Below are positions 16,386-23,834 of a DNA stretch of 36,028 nt, piece by piece. A program made the position numbers and the translations under genes. Within the stretch, counting starts at the first letter, position 1, and every line of letters begins with the position of its first letter. The DNA is from a bacterium (lineage in GTDB: Bacteria > Patescibacteriota > Doudnabacteria > UBA920 > VMFF01). Where the stretch lies: contig JAJZOG010000015.1 of assembly GCA_021811585.1 (NCBI GenBank), positions 1 through 36,028 of the forward strand, read 5' to 3'. The notes under the pieces are model-generated. The model was not told where the DNA came from. It saw only the letters and a program-made list of their open reading frames with translations, and ran no database searches.

Positions 16386-17297
16386 ATGCCCGAACTCCCC
16401 GAAGTTGAAACCATAAAGCGGCAGCTTGAGAAAAAACTGAGAGGCAGGACAATCAGGAATGTTTTGGTGCGCTCCCGTGCAATGGTTAAATTCGGCGCAG
16501 GCAAAATCCCGAATGCGAAAAGGGGATCAGCGGCGCAGGCAAAAAAATTTGCGCAAACATTGAGAGGCAAAAAAATAACGGGCTTTGGCCGCAGCGGGAA
16601 ATTTTTAATCATTGAAATCTCCGGCGGCTGGCGGCTGGTTATCCATTTGCGCATGACCGGCCAGCTGATATTTATTGCCGGCGGAAATTTAAAGCGCCCG
16701 CTTTTGCTTTCGCGCGCAAAGCGCGCCCAAAAAGAGCTTTTGCCTTCGAAACACACGCACGTTGAAATCGAATTTTCGGGTGGAGGGAAACTTTTCTATA
16801 ACGACGTCCGCAAATTCGGGCACATGCGCCTGGCAAATAATCGGGACTTTGAAAAAATTATGGCTCGGGCGGGGCACGGCATGGACGCGCTCGAGATAAA
16901 TGCCGCGCACTTTTCGAATTTGCTGAATTTGCGCCCGCAAAAGCGCATCAAGGATTTTTTATTGGACCAAACAGCAATTGCAGGCATCGGAAATATTTAC
17001 GCGGATGAGGCGCTTTTTGCCGCGCGCATTTCCCCGTTGCGCAAAACCGGATCCCTTGCACCTGCCGAATCCCTTATCCTGGCGTCGGCAATCAAGAAAA
17101 TTTTGCGGACAGCAATTAACCACGGCGGATCGTCGCTGAAAAATTACGTAAATGCAAGGGGCGCTGCCGGGAAATTTTCCGCACGCCACAAGGTCTACGG
17201 CAAATCCGGCAAGCCGTGCCGTAATTGCGGCAAGCCCTTGCGCGCGCACAGGATTGGTTCGCGCACGGCAACTTTTTGTCCCAATTGCCAAAGATAA
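16386..17297 (+). CDS. mutM: Formamidopyrimidine-DNA glycosylase
   Basis: 303 aa. It excises oxidised purines such as 8-oxoguanine and cleaves the resulting abasic site. The start MPELPEVE gives catalytic Pro2 and Glu3 after Met removal. HLRMTGQL contains the minor-groove Met, NDVRKFGHM is the void-filling loop, and DQTAIAGIGNIYADEALF is the helix-two-turn-helix motif. The C-terminal zinc finger is complete (CRNCG...FCPNCQ). An insert of about 25 residues near residue 40 (GKIPNAKRGSAAQAKK) is unusual but common in loop regions. It is divergent from rel with 40 bp between. The MutM versus Nei decision rests on the PELPEVE start and the G-rich loops and is clear. Confidence 0.96.
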   Translation: MPELPEVETIKRQLEKKLRGRTIRNVLVRSRAMVKFGAGKIPNAKRGSAAQAKKFAQTLRGKKITGFGRSGKFLIIEISGGWRLVIHLRMTGQLIFIAGGNLKRPLLLSRAKRAQKELLPSKHTHVEIEFSGGGKLFYNDVRKFGHMRLANNRDFEKIMARAGHGMDALEINAAHFSNLLNLRPQKRIKDFLLDQTAIAGIGNIYADEALFAARISPLRKTGSLAPAESLILASAIKKILRTAINHGGSSLKNYVNARGAAGKFSARHKVYGKSGKPCRNCGKPLRAHRIGSRTATFCPNCQR

Positions 17298-17304
17298 AAA
17301 GTTA

Positions 17305-17388
17305 AGGGATAATAGTTAGTAGTTGGTAGGTGGTAGTTAATAGTTGGTAGTTGGTAGTTGGGAGGGGAGGTGGTAGTTGGTAGTTTAC
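17305..17388. repeat. Degenerate heptamer tract (TGGTAGT), opposite sense to 2797-2908
   Basis: Runs of TAGTTGGTAGTTGG variants fill the gap between mutM and the 117-aa gene. It is the reverse complement of the heptamer that fills the nrdR-nrdJ spacer. No coding potential is evident. Confidence 0.8.
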
Positions 17389-17411
17389 ATTTATAGATTA
17401 TAGATTCTGCT

Positions 17412-17765
17412 ATGACTGATGAAAAATGGAATGAATTAATAGAGCGCGCCAAGCAAAAATTTGCCGATGTTTCCGCATACACCGAAGATCTCCTCGTGGC
17501 AACCGGAGAAGGCGAACAAAAGCAGGGCACCAGGGATGTTTTGGAATTTTCCACGCCCTTGGGGAATTTCCGCATTGTCCGCGAGAATAAGCCCGTGCTT
17601 TTGGAAAAGAAGATGCATTTTTCGCATCGCCAGGGCCAGGCAGCGCACAGCGAATATCTTTTTTCGGACACGGAATTCACGCATAAGGTCTTTATCTACA
17701 AGGAAGATCCTCGTTCGGGAGAATTCGACAAGGTTGATCCGGAAAATATCGGTTTTTTGTTTTAA
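17412..17765 (+). CDS. Conserved-looking small protein of unknown function
   Basis: 117 aa, not recognised. It is soluble, mixed-charge and has no hydrophobic helix. A predicted helix (NELIERAKQKFADVSAYTEDLL) is followed by a beta-rich part (DVLEFSTPLGNFRIVRENKPVLLEKKMHF, then EYLFSDTEFTHKVFIYKED), the look of a compact globular domain. It ends 11 bp before the nucleotidyltransferase gene on the same strand, so the two are probably one transcript and may act together. Composition and codon texture match the neighbouring genes. Confidence 0.72.
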   Translation: MTDEKWNELIERAKQKFADVSAYTEDLLVATGEGEQKQGTRDVLEFSTPLGNFRIVRENKPVLLEKKMHFSHRQGQAAHSEYLFSDTEFTHKVFIYKEDPRSGEFDKVDPENIGFLF

Positions 17766-17776
17766 AGGGGCATATT

Positions 17777-18754
17777 TTGCGCGAGATTATAAAAACAATA
17801 AAATATTTTGATTTGCAGGACCATTGCCTTACGCTAGTGGAGATTTCAAAGTATTTTTTGCGCGATAATGATTGCGGCGCATCCGCGGGAGCGCCTGCCG
17901 GTTCCGCAGCACATGCCGATTCCGCAGCGGTTGCCGGTTCCGCAGCACATGTTAGTTCCGCAGCACATGCGGACTCCACAGCGCCTGCCGGCCCAGCTGC
18001 CGGCGCGGAAATTCCGTTAAGCGAAATTTTGAATTTTTTGGAAACCAGCCCGGAAATTTCAACCGAATACGGATTTTATTTTTTGAAAGGCAGGGAAGAT
18101 CTCGCGCGCCAGCGCCTGGAAAACAATTTTTTTGCCGCCAAGCGTTTTAAGCGCGCAAAAAAATACCTGCCTTTTCTCCGCCACATGCCTTTTATTCGCG
18201 GCGCTGCGTTAAGCGGATCCGAAGCCATGGGCAATTCGCGCCCTGACAGTGACATAGACCTTTTTATCCTCGCCAAAAAAAATCGCGTTTGGCTGGCGCG
18301 CCTGTTTGCCACCGCATATTTTCAAATTTTGGGCATGCGCAGGCACGGCAAAAAAATCAGCGATAGGTTTTGCCTTAACCATTATGTCGGCGAAGGCAAA
18401 TATTTGGACAAGGATCAAAATCTTTACACAGCGGTTGAATATGTTTCATTGATTCCGTATTTCGGCGGCCGGGCGATTTTCGAGTTTCAAAAGCGGAATA
18501 TCGGCTGGATCCGAAATTATTTGCGCCAGCCGCATATATGCTATTGCGAAACAGCCGAACATTCTATTTTCCAGAAAATTTTTGAATTTTTGCTCGGGGG
18601 CTTTATCGGGAGCGCCCTGGAGCGCTTGGCGCGTTTCTTTGAAAAGGCCCGAATCCGTTCGTTGCCGGGCATTATAATAGAGGAGGATGAGCTCTCTTTT
18701 CATCCTCAAAGCAAAGGGCAGCAGGTTTTAAGGCGTTTTGCCGGCGAATCCTAA
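17777..18754 (+). CDS. Nucleotidyltransferase-fold protein with repeat-expanded linker
   Basis: 325 aa, starting at a TTG with AAAGGGG about 9 nt upstream; no ATG lies in frame before the conserved part. Residues 1-30 look like a small helical, winged-helix-type segment (LTLVEISKYFLRDND). Then comes an Ala/Gly/Ser/His low-complexity stretch of about 40 residues (AAHADSAAVAGSAAHVSSAA) encoded by an 18-bp tandem repeat. The nucleotidyltransferase core shows SGSEAMGNSRPDSDIDLFILA, the GS...DxD signature of the MNT/pol-beta superfamily with both metal-binding aspartates. A C-terminal helical region follows. Related proteins include antitoxin-type MNT enzymes and tRNA or small-molecule nucleotidyltransferases; nothing here decides the substrate. 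Confidence 0.7.
   Translation: MREIIKTIKYFDLQDHCLTLVEISKYFLRDNDCGASAGAPAGSAAHADSAAVAGSAAHVSSAAHADSTAPAGPAAGAEIPLSEILNFLETSPEISTEYGFYFLKGREDLARQRLENNFFAAKRFKRAKKYLPFLRHMPFIRGAALSGSEAMGNSRPDSDIDLFILAKKNRVWLARLFATAYFQILGMRRHGKKISDRFCLNHYVGEGKYLDKDQNLYTAVEYVSLIPYFGGRAIFEFQKRNIGWIRNYLRQPHICYCETAEHSIFQKIFEFLLGGFIGSALERLARFFEKARIRSLPGIIIEEDELSFHPQSKGQQVLRRFAGES
17902..17991 (+). repeat. 18-bp tandem repeat, five imperfect copies, inside the nucleotidyltransferase gene
   Basis: Units begin TTCCGCAGCACATGCCGA and recur at 17902, 17920, 17938, 17956 and 17974 with few changes. The period is a multiple of three, so the frame is kept and the protein gains six residues per copy. Confidence 0.85.
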
Positions 18755-18793
18755 AAAAAAATGCCCGCGGAAAAGAGCCGCCGGCCCGGCTGT

Positions 18794-18821
18794 TTGACAA
18801 ACGGCGTTTTTCGGATAAAAT
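18794..18821 (+). promoter_or_regulatory. groESL promoter
   Basis: TTGACA (18794-18799), a 16-bp spacer and TAAAAT (18816-18821); a second TATAAT lies at 18823-18828. The CIRCE operator starts 12 bp further on. Confidence 0.65.
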
Positions 18822-18832
18822 ATATAATGCAC

Positions 18833-18859
18833 TTAGCAGTCAACCATAAAGAGTGCTAA
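18833..18859. promoter_or_regulatory. CIRCE operator (HrcA binding site)
   Basis: TTAGCAGTC, 9 bp, GAGTGCTAA. This matches the known CIRCE consensus (TTAGCACTC-N9-GAGTGCTAA) with one mismatch in the left arm. It lies between the groESL promoter and the groES start, so HrcA repression with heat induction is expected. hrcA itself is not in the window. Confidence 0.93.
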
Positions 18860-18871
18860 AGGAGAAAAAAT

Positions 18872-19165
18872 ATGAAAATCAAGCCAATTGGCGATCGCAT
18901 CCTGGTGAAGCAATTCACGGAAGAGGAAGTTACGAAATCCGGAATCGTGCTTCCGGCAACCGCGGAAAAAGAAAAAAAAGCCCAGGGGAAAATAGTGGCC
19001 TTGGGCAATGGCGGAGAAATAAGCCGCCTCGGCCTTAAAGAGGGCGATACGGTTGTTTTCGGCAAATATTCAGGCGAAGAAATAGAAATTGAAAATGAAG
19101 AATACCGGATTTTAAGCGTCAGCAAGGAAAAAGACGACAGCGACGTTCTGGCGCTTGTCGAATAG
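18872..19165 (+). CDS. groES: Co-chaperonin GroES
   Basis: 97 aa, normal length. It forms the heptameric lid of the GroEL folding chamber. KIKPIGDRILVKQF is the conserved first strand, the mobile loop is EEEVTKSGIVLPATAEKEKKAQGKI with the GroEL-contacting hydrophobic triplet IVL, and the roof and final strands read KEGDTVVFGKYSGEEIEIENEEYRIL. GGAG sits 8 nt before the ATG. It is first in the groES-groEL operon behind CIRCE; groEL begins 49 bp downstream with its own AAAGGA site. Confidence 0.97.
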   Translation: MKIKPIGDRILVKQFTEEEVTKSGIVLPATAEKEKKAQGKIVALGNGGEISRLGLKEGDTVVFGKYSGEEIEIENEEYRILSVSKEKDDSDVLALVE

Positions 19166-19214
19166 CGCCCGCTGCGATTTAAACTTATAGTTTATAGAAA
19201 GGAATTTAAATACT

Positions 19215-20861
19215 ATGCCAGCAAAAGACATTAAATTTGGATACGAAGCAAAAAAGGCAATTAAAGCCGGAGTAGACAAGGCCGCAAACGCGGTTAAGGT
19301 TACGCTCGGCCCGACCGGCCGCGCGGTTATTTTGGATCGCGGGTTCGGATCCCCAAGCGTTACGGATGACGGCGTTACCGTGGCGAAAGAAATTGAGCTA
19401 GAAGACAAGTTTGAAAACGTCGGCGCCGCGCTCATAAAAGAAGTTGCCAATAAAACCAACGAAGCCGCGGGCGACGGCACGACAACAGCGACAGTGCTTG
19501 CGCAGAAAATGATAGACGAGGCCTTTGCCATTGTGGCCATGAATTCTTCCAAAGCCAACGATATTAAGCGCGGCATGGATAAGGCCGTGAAGTTTGTTGT
19601 CGAGGAATTAAATAAAGTTAAGAAAGATGTTAAAAACAAAGAGGAGATAGGGCAGGTTGCCACCATTGCATCCCTTGATAGCGAAGTTGGCAAGCTTATT
19701 GCCGAGGCCATGGAAGAAGTCGGACATGACGGTGTTATTACGGTTGAGGAAGGTCAGACAATCGGCATTCAAAAAGAAGTTGTTAAAGGCATGCGCTTTG
19801 ACCGCGGCTTTGTTTCCGCGTACATGGTTACAAATTCCGAGCGCATGGAAGCCGTTTGGGACGACCCGTACATTTTAATAACCGATAAAAAAATCTCTTC
19901 GGTGCAGGACGTCTTGCCGCTTTTGGAAAAAGTTGTGCAGTCGGGGAAGAAGGATCTGGTAATTATTGGCGAAGACGTCGAAGGCGAGGCGCTGGCGACA
20001 TTCGTGCTCAATAAATTGCGGGGTACTTTTAATGTGCTGGCTGTAAAAGCCCCGGGTTTCGGCGACCGCAGGAAAGAAATGCTCCAGGATATCGCCGTGC
20101 TCACAGGCGGCCAGTATATTACGGAGGATCTGGGATTGAAGCTGGATGTCACCGAACTCGCCCAGCTTGGCCGCGCCCGCAAAGTCATCGCCACAAAAGA
20201 GCATACCACAATAGTTGACGGCCAAGGCGAGAAGGCGGCCATAGAAGAAAGGGTTGCGCAAATTCGCACTGCCTTGAAAGAAACGAAATCGGATTTTGAC
20301 AAGGAAAAATTACAGGAACGGCTGGCGCGCCTTTCCGGAGGCGTCGGCGTAATTAAAGTCGGCGCATTTACCGAGACAGAGATGAAGGCAAAAAAGTTTA
20401 AAATTGAGGATGCGTTGAATGCGACAAAAGCAGCTGTTGAAGAAGGAATTGTCGCCGGCGGCGGTTCGGCTTTGGCAAAAATAGCTCCTGCTTTGGATAA
20501 GTTTGCGGCGAAGGTTTCGGAAAACGAAAGAGCCGGCGTTTTGATTGTCCGCAAAGCATTGGAAGCGCCTTTGCGCCAAATCGCAGAAAATACCGGGGTT
20601 GAGCCCTCGGGTATAATTTCATACGTGCAGGCAAGCGGCGCGCATGAAGGTTATGATTTTTCAGCATACAACGAATCTAATTGGGAGGCCGGCCGCGCGG
20701 ATTTATTTGAAAAAGGAATTGTTGACCCTGTAAAAGTTACCCGCCTTGCTCTTGAAAATGCGGTTTCAATCGCTTCTACTTTGGTGACCGCGGAAGCAAT
20801 TGTGGTGGATAGGCCCGAGAAAAAGGAAGGCCCTGCTGTTCCGCCAATGCCAGAATATTAA
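19215..20861 (+). CDS. groEL: Chaperonin GroEL
   Basis: 548 aa. ATP-driven tetradecameric folding chamber. Nucleotide-site motifs are present: [45 protein letters not shown] (catalytic Asp in DGTTT), and [15 protein letters not shown]. The apical domain has the polypeptide-binding helices around [23 protein letters not shown]. The C-terminus is [14 protein letters not shown] and lacks the flexible Gly-Gly-Met tail of most bacterial GroELs, so the chamber floor would be different. Otherwise it is intact. A terminator follows at 20921. Confidence 0.98.
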   Translation: MPAKDIKFGYEAKKAIKAGVDKAANAVKVTLGPTGRAVILDRGFGSPSVTDDGVTVAKEIELEDKFENVGAALIKEVANKTNEAAGDGTTTATVLAQKMIDEAFAIVAMNSSKANDIKRGMDKAVKFVVEELNKVKKDVKNKEEIGQVATIASLDSEVGKLIAEAMEEVGHDGVITVEEGQTIGIQKEVVKGMRFDRGFVSAYMVTNSERMEAVWDDPYILITDKKISSVQDVLPLLEKVVQSGKKDLVIIGEDVEGEALATFVLNKLRGTFNVLAVKAPGFGDRRKEMLQDIAVLTGGQYITEDLGLKLDVTELAQLGRARKVIATKEHTTIVDGQGEKAAIEERVAQIRTALKETKSDFDKEKLQERLARLSGGVGVIKVGAFTETEMKAKKFKIEDALNATKAAVEEGIVAGGGSALAKIAPALDKFAAKVSENERAGVLIVRKALEAPLRQIAENTGVEPSGIISYVQASGAHEGYDFSAYNESNWEAGRADLFEKGIVDPVKVTRLALENAVSIASTLVTAEAIVVDRPEKKEGPAVPPMPEY

Positions 20862-20920
20862 TTCAGCCAATGCCTGTAGATAATCTTAGTTAGCCCATAT
20901 TTTTTCAGGATAAAAATACA

Positions 20921-20950
20921 AAAAATTCCCTTAAATAAGGGAATTTTTGT
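20921..20950 (+). terminator. Rho-independent terminator of groESL
   Basis: AAAAATTCCCTTA (20921-20933), two bases, TAAGGGAATTTTT: 12-13 paired bases ending in a T-run. The A-run on the 5' side also lets it work on the other strand. Confidence 0.85.
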
Positions 20951-20969
20951 TAATTTGAACCATAAAAGC

Positions 20970-20998
20970 TTGACAAAAAGAATACCATATGATAATAT
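20970..20998 (+). promoter_or_regulatory. Strong promoter upstream of the multi-hairpin region
   Basis: Perfect TTGACA (20970-20975), 17-bp spacer, TAATAT (20993-20998). Transcription would start near 21005, about 25 nt before the first hairpin. No protein gene with a start site follows at a sensible distance, which points to an RNA product. Confidence 0.8.
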
Positions 20999-21004
20999 CC
21001 TGAC

Positions 21005-21490
21005 ATAAGTTTTTTAAAAATTTAATTCCCCCACAGCAGCCGCTCGGAACCCATATTTATCCTTGTCGGGTGGGTTCCATTATTAGCGGCTGTGGGAAAG
21101 GTAGTGAGCGCGGGTTTTCGGCAACCAATGGGTTGCCAATCACCTCCCGACCTCCCGCGCTCACGCGGGGCGGATTTACCCGTCCCGCATCATACGTCGC
21201 CAGCCGCCATGCGTGCTGGCTGGCGACGTTAACACCGGAAGGGGGCGCCTTTCAGGCCTCCCCTCACCCGACGTCCCCTTCCGGTCGTCGTCTGCGCTGC
21301 CATGTGGTGGCAGCGCGATTCCGGGTGGTTTTGTTGAACCACCCAAAACCGAGGTCAGGCAGCCCGCCTGCTCCTCTACCGCAAACCCAAGGAGGGTTAT
21401 GCAGAAAAATTTGTACCCTCCCTAGCATAGCGCTAGGGAGGGTACTCCACATAAAGACCGCCCGCGAACTAAGAAGTTCAACGGCGGTCA
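21005..21490 (+). ncRNA. Candidate large structured RNA, eleven consecutive hairpins, family not recognised
   Basis: About 460 nt form back-to-back stems (5' arm/3' arm): 21030-21044/21085-21096 with an inner 8-bp stem GGAACCCA; 21104-21114/21154-21164 (11 bp) with inner GGCAACC/GGTTGCC; 21165-21173/21180-21188; 21194-21205/21218-21229 (12 bp); 21235-21244/21275-21284 (10 bp); 21294-21302/21308-21316 (9 bp); 21323-21330/21337-21344 (8 bp); 21351-21360/21366-21376; 21381-21388/21394-21402 (weak); 21413-21426/21432-21445 (14 bp, perfect); 21456-21462/21483-21489 with inner GAACT/AGTTC. A near-consensus promoter lies just upstream. The region is visibly richer in G+C than its flanks. ORFs in it (21070-21558, 21213-21425) have implausible products. 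I found none of the signature motifs of RNase P RNA, tmRNA, SRP RNA or 6S RNA. Both ends are approximate; the last stem is followed only by AATTTTATATATT, a weak terminator. Confidence 0.6.
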
Positions 21491-21514
21491 ATTTTATATA
21501 TTGCAATTACGCCG

Positions 21515-21613
21515 GCCACCGGTTGTACTTCAGATTAGAATTTGTTGGTCATCGGTAGTACTTTAGATTGGAATTTGTGCGTCACCGGTAGCACTTCAGA
21601 TTGGAATTTGTGC
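21515..21613. repeat. Three tandem 33-bp repeats upstream of a promoter
   Basis: Units start at 21515, 21548 and 21581 and share ACTTCAGATTGGAATTTG with one or two changes each. There are no spacers, so this is not a CRISPR array. A single further copy lies at 1464-1496. In both places a strong promoter begins within 9 bp of the last unit. Confidence 0.85.
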
Positions 21614-21621
21614 TAAAATTG

Positions 21622-21650
21622 TTGACAATTTTATTAAAATAATGTATAGT
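21622..21650 (+). promoter_or_regulatory. Strong promoter of the 91-aa membrane protein gene
   Basis: Perfect TTGACA (21622-21627), 17 bp, TATAGT (21645-21650). The leader of about 150 nt opens with a small hairpin (GTCATG 21656-21661, CATGAC 21667-21672) and ends in two consecutive AGGAGGGAT Shine-Dalgarno blocks. Confidence 0.8.
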
Positions 21651-21809
21651 ATTTTGTCATGCAAAACATGACTCATGGCTCCTGATTTCGCTTAAACGGA
21701 TTGGGGGCAACTCTAAGGGTTTGTTTGGGTTTGTTTAAAATGAACCTTTAAAGTTGAAATTTCAAAAGGCCGTAAGGCCGAAATCCAAAAGGAGGGATAA
21801 GGAGGGATT

Positions 21810-22085
21810 ATGAAAAGATTAATGTTTGTGGTTTTGTTCTGGATAGGCATATATATGGTATTAATATATGCCTATGGAAAAGCAACCGATAAAATTTATC
21901 GGTTGCAAGATCAACAGGACGCCGCGGCATCGCGGCAGGTCCAGAAAATTCTGGATAAAAATGCCGCGAAGCGCGCGGTTGAGCGCGCGCTTGACCGGGA
22001 ACATTCCCGGCCGCCGCGGCGGCACGTCCGAGTTGCTCCGTCGGCAACATCAGGCGCTCCGGTGCCTGAGGTTCCGACACGATAA
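21810..22085 (+). CDS. Small single-helix membrane protein of unknown function
   Basis: 91 aa, not recognised. One N-terminal transmembrane helix (LMFVVLFWIGIYMVLIYAYG) is followed by a charged helical, probably coiled-coil segment (DKIYRLQDQQDAAASRQVQKIL, then AAKRAVERALDREH) and a Pro/Arg/Ser/Thr-rich tail (RPPRRHVRVAPSATSGAPVP). It has unusually strong expression signals for this genome: a near-consensus promoter and two adjacent AGGAGGGAT blocks before the ATG, plus a strong terminator. It is a single-gene unit, with the 33-bp repeats immediately upstream of its promoter and the multi-hairpin RNA region before that. The high-expression design suggests a structural or abundant envelope role, but nothing in the protein identifies it. 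Confidence 0.8.
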   Translation: MKRLMFVVLFWIGIYMVLIYAYGKATDKIYRLQDQQDAAASRQVQKILDKNAAKRAVERALDREHSRPPRRHVRVAPSATSGAPVPEVPTR

Positions 22086-22104
22086 TATCTTTTTTTAAGC
22101 CGCC

Positions 22105-22146
22105 ACGGCCGACGCAACATTGTTTTGCGCCGGTCGTCTTTTTTTA
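22105..22146 (+). terminator. Rho-independent terminator of the 91-aa gene
   Basis: ACGGCCGACGCAA (22105-22117) pairs with TTGCGCCGGTCGT (22125-22137) over 13 positions with one G-T and one mismatch, followed by CTTTTTTTATT. Confidence 0.85.
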
Positions 22147-22167
22147 TTAAATGCCGTTTTATAATTG

Positions 22168-22203
22168 AAATGCCGCTGATTCTTGAAAGAACCAGCGGCA
22201 TTT
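22168..22203 (-). terminator. Hairpin downstream of the minus-strand membrane gene
   Basis: AAATGCCGCTG (22168-22178) and CAGCGGCATTT (22193-22203) form a perfect 11-bp stem, extended by TTCTT/AAGAA inside. It sits 36 bp past the stop of the 22240-22869 gene. The T-run on the minus strand is weak, so it may stabilise the 3' end as well as terminate. Confidence 0.55.
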
Positions 22204-22239
22204 AAAGCTCATTTACCATACCCTTACCCCTCGCCTCGC

Positions 22240-22869
22240 TTACCCCGCCGCCGCTGCTTTTTTGTGGCGGCTATCGCATTTTTTTAAATATACATCAAAT
22301 TCTATATCCCTCCATTCCGGCTTAATTTCTTCAATAATCCAAACCCCGTGCAAAGGGTGGTCCATTTCTTGGATTACGAAGAAAAATAACGCCAAGAGGT
22401 AGGTGCCTACAAAAACGGAAAACAACCCGTCTTGTAGCGTGCGATTCTGCAACATCAAATATGCGATTATAATTGCAGAAATCGCAATCATCAACGTATG
22501 CACCAGAGGGGATATAGTTTCATCGCGCAAGCGCAGGAAAGTATCCATATCGTTTTCACGCACTGCGCGGTTCATTGCCATTCTTTTTTTCCACACCGTG
22601 TCGAATAAAACGGCGGCAAAGATACTGAACACAACTCCTATCATATGGAAGAGTGGTTCAGTTTCCCTGCTGACAAAAAATTGGAATTGGTGCCCAAAGG
22701 CCTCAAATGTCCAATTTCTTTCATAGCATACTTTATACCAGCAAATGTCGGCAAAAGCGCCGACAACCACGGGCCCAAAAGCAACCACGAGGCATTTAAA
22801 AAAATTTCTGAGAAATTTTTTGCATGCCTTTGCCTTTGACCCGCGCCGAACTTTTCGCGTGTAGAGCAT
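22240..22869 (-). CDS. Multi-pass membrane protein of unknown function
   Basis: 209 aa from the ATG at 22869, chosen because AAGGAGGACTGTC stands directly before it; the track start at 22992 adds 41 poorly coding residues. A basic N-terminus (TRKVRRGSKAKACKK) precedes four hydrophobic segments (LVVAFGPVVVGAFADICWY; MIGVVFSIFAAVLF; LVHTLMIAISAIIIAYLML; GLFSVFVGTYLLALFFFV), with a charged loop (NRAVRENDMDTFLRLRDE) between the second and third and a C-terminal soluble tail ending in KKAAAAG. No motif I know. The gene stands alone between two plus-strand units and has its own Shine-Dalgarno, so it is probably real. Confidence 0.72.
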   Translation of the reverse strand: MLYTRKVRRGSKAKACKKFLRNFFKCLVVAFGPVVVGAFADICWYKVCYERNWTFEAFGHQFQFFVSRETEPLFHMIGVVFSIFAAVLFDTVWKKRMAMNRAVRENDMDTFLRLRDETISPLVHTLMIAISAIIIAYLMLQNRTLQDGLFSVFVGTYLLALFFFVIQEMDHPLHGVWIIEEIKPEWRDIEFDVYLKKCDSRHKKAAAAG

Positions 22870-22985
22870 GACAGTCCTCCTTGCAAAAATTTGGAACGAA
22901 CAGATATTATAAAATAAAAAGATAAAAATGTAAAGGACTTTGGAATTTTGAGAATTCAGAGGCAGCTTGGCTAACTGGAATTGCT

Positions 22986-23014
22986 TTGACACAAATTGGT
23001 TTTTCCCTTAACAT
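22986..23014 (+). promoter_or_regulatory. rpmF-nusB promoter
   Basis: TTGACA (22986-22991), 17 bp, TAACAT (23009-23014). The rpmF ATG is 40 bp downstream. Confidence 0.7.
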
Positions 23015-23053
23015 TAACATTGTCATATTTAAAAATCTTTAATATTTTCAAGA

Positions 23054-23224
23054 ATGGCAGTACCAAAAAAGCATAAGACCAGGTCAGGCAGAAACCAGAG
23101 AAGGTCGCACCACGCTCTTAAGATGAAATCGTTTGCGCTTTGCCCGAATTGCAAAGCGCCGGTTAGGCCCCACGAAGTGTGCGCCTCTTGCGGATACTAC
23201 AAAGGCCGGCAAGTAATAAAATAA
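23054..23224 (+). CDS. rpmF: Ribosomal protein bL32
   Basis: 56 aa, below the length cut of the ORF track. bL32 is a large-subunit protein. The start MAVPKKHKTRSGRNQRRSHH is the conserved basic extension, and four cysteines form the zinc ribbon (CPNC...CASC) followed by GYYKGRQVI. It opens the rpmF-nusB unit; nusB begins 29 bp after its stop, so the two are probably co-transcribed. Assignment is unambiguous. Confidence 0.97.
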   Translation: MAVPKKHKTRSGRNQRRSHHALKMKSFALCPNCKAPVRPHEVCASCGYYKGRQVIK

Positions 23225-23253
23225 TTTAAGCGGTTTTTTAAATCGCAAAAACC

Positions 23254-23751
23254 ATGGCAAACAGGCATCTTTCCAGGACAGTGGCAATGCAAACGCTTTA
23301 CGAATGGGATTTCAACGGAAAGAAATCCGCGCTGCGGAATTTGGCGGCAGAGAATAAGAAAAATTTTGCGCCTGGCCTTGAAGACGAAGAGTTTATTTAT
23401 AATCTCCTCGATGGGGTTGAAAAAAATCTTCCGCAGATTGATGCCACGATAGTGGAGACGGCTCCCGAGTGGCCGTTGGACCAAATCACGATTATTGACA
23501 GGAATATTTTGCGGCTTGGAATTTACGAATTGCTTTTTGCCAAAGAGGTGCCGCCCAAAGTTGTCATTAATGAAGCCGTGGAACTTGGTAAGACCTTTGG
23601 CGGAGAATCCTCGGGCAAATTCGTGAACGGGGTTTTGGGCACGCTTTATAAAAAAATGTTTCCGGCAGAAGCGGCCTCGGAGAATCCGGAAGAGAGCGGG
23701 GCAGGAAACCAGGAATCAGATTCGGATAAGCAGGAAGCAAGCGGTTCGTAG
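23254..23751 (+). CDS. nusB: Transcription antitermination factor NusB
   Basis: 165 aa. With NusE (S10) it binds boxA RNA and supports antitermination on rRNA operons. The N-terminal helix [17 protein letters not shown] is the family's RR.AlqaLYqwd motif. The C-terminal half has [15 protein letters not shown] and [29 protein letters not shown], the strongest NusB signature. A Glu/Ser/Gly-rich tail of about 30 residues ([23 protein letters not shown]) extends past the normal end and is probably disordered. It follows rpmF directly. Confidence 0.96.
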   Translation: MANRHLSRTVAMQTLYEWDFNGKKSALRNLAAENKKNFAPGLEDEEFIYNLLDGVEKNLPQIDATIVETAPEWPLDQITIIDRNILRLGIYELLFAKEVPPKVVINEAVELGKTFGGESSGKFVNGVLGTLYKKMFPAEAASENPEESGAGNQESDSDKQEASGS

Positions 23752-23777
23752 GATTCGGGAAGTGGTTGACGGCCGCT

Positions 23778-23805
23778 TTGCCAAAAATTATTTTTTAAGT
23801 ATAAT
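23778..23805 (+). promoter_or_regulatory. HU gene promoter
   Basis: TTGCCA (23778-23783), 16 bp, consensus TATAAT (23800-23805). The HU ATG is 30 bp downstream. Confidence 0.7.
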
Positions 23806-23834
23806 ATTGCTTAGGTTAAAATTTTAAAAAAGAA

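Noticed and set aside
16346-16756. 137-codon N-terminal extension of rel in the ORF track
   Set aside because: It is antisense to mutM and has no Rel similarity; the conserved N-terminus begins at the ATG at 16345.
21005-21490. RNase P RNA, tmRNA, SRP RNA or 6S RNA
   Set aside because: I looked for GAGGAAAGTCC and related RNase P cores, a tRNA-like end with CCA, the SRP GGAAGGAAGCAGCC loop and a 6S-type long bubble; none is present by eye. A covariance-model search could still overturn this.
21070-21558. 162-aa ORF (and 21213-21425) in the multi-hairpin region
   Set aside because: No start signals; the product is low-complexity Arg/Pro/Ser/Ala; the frame crosses eleven paired stems and runs into the 33-bp repeats. 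RNA structure explains the sequence better.
21515-21613. CRISPR array
   Set aside because: The 33-bp units are directly contiguous with no spacers, number only three, and no cas gene is present.
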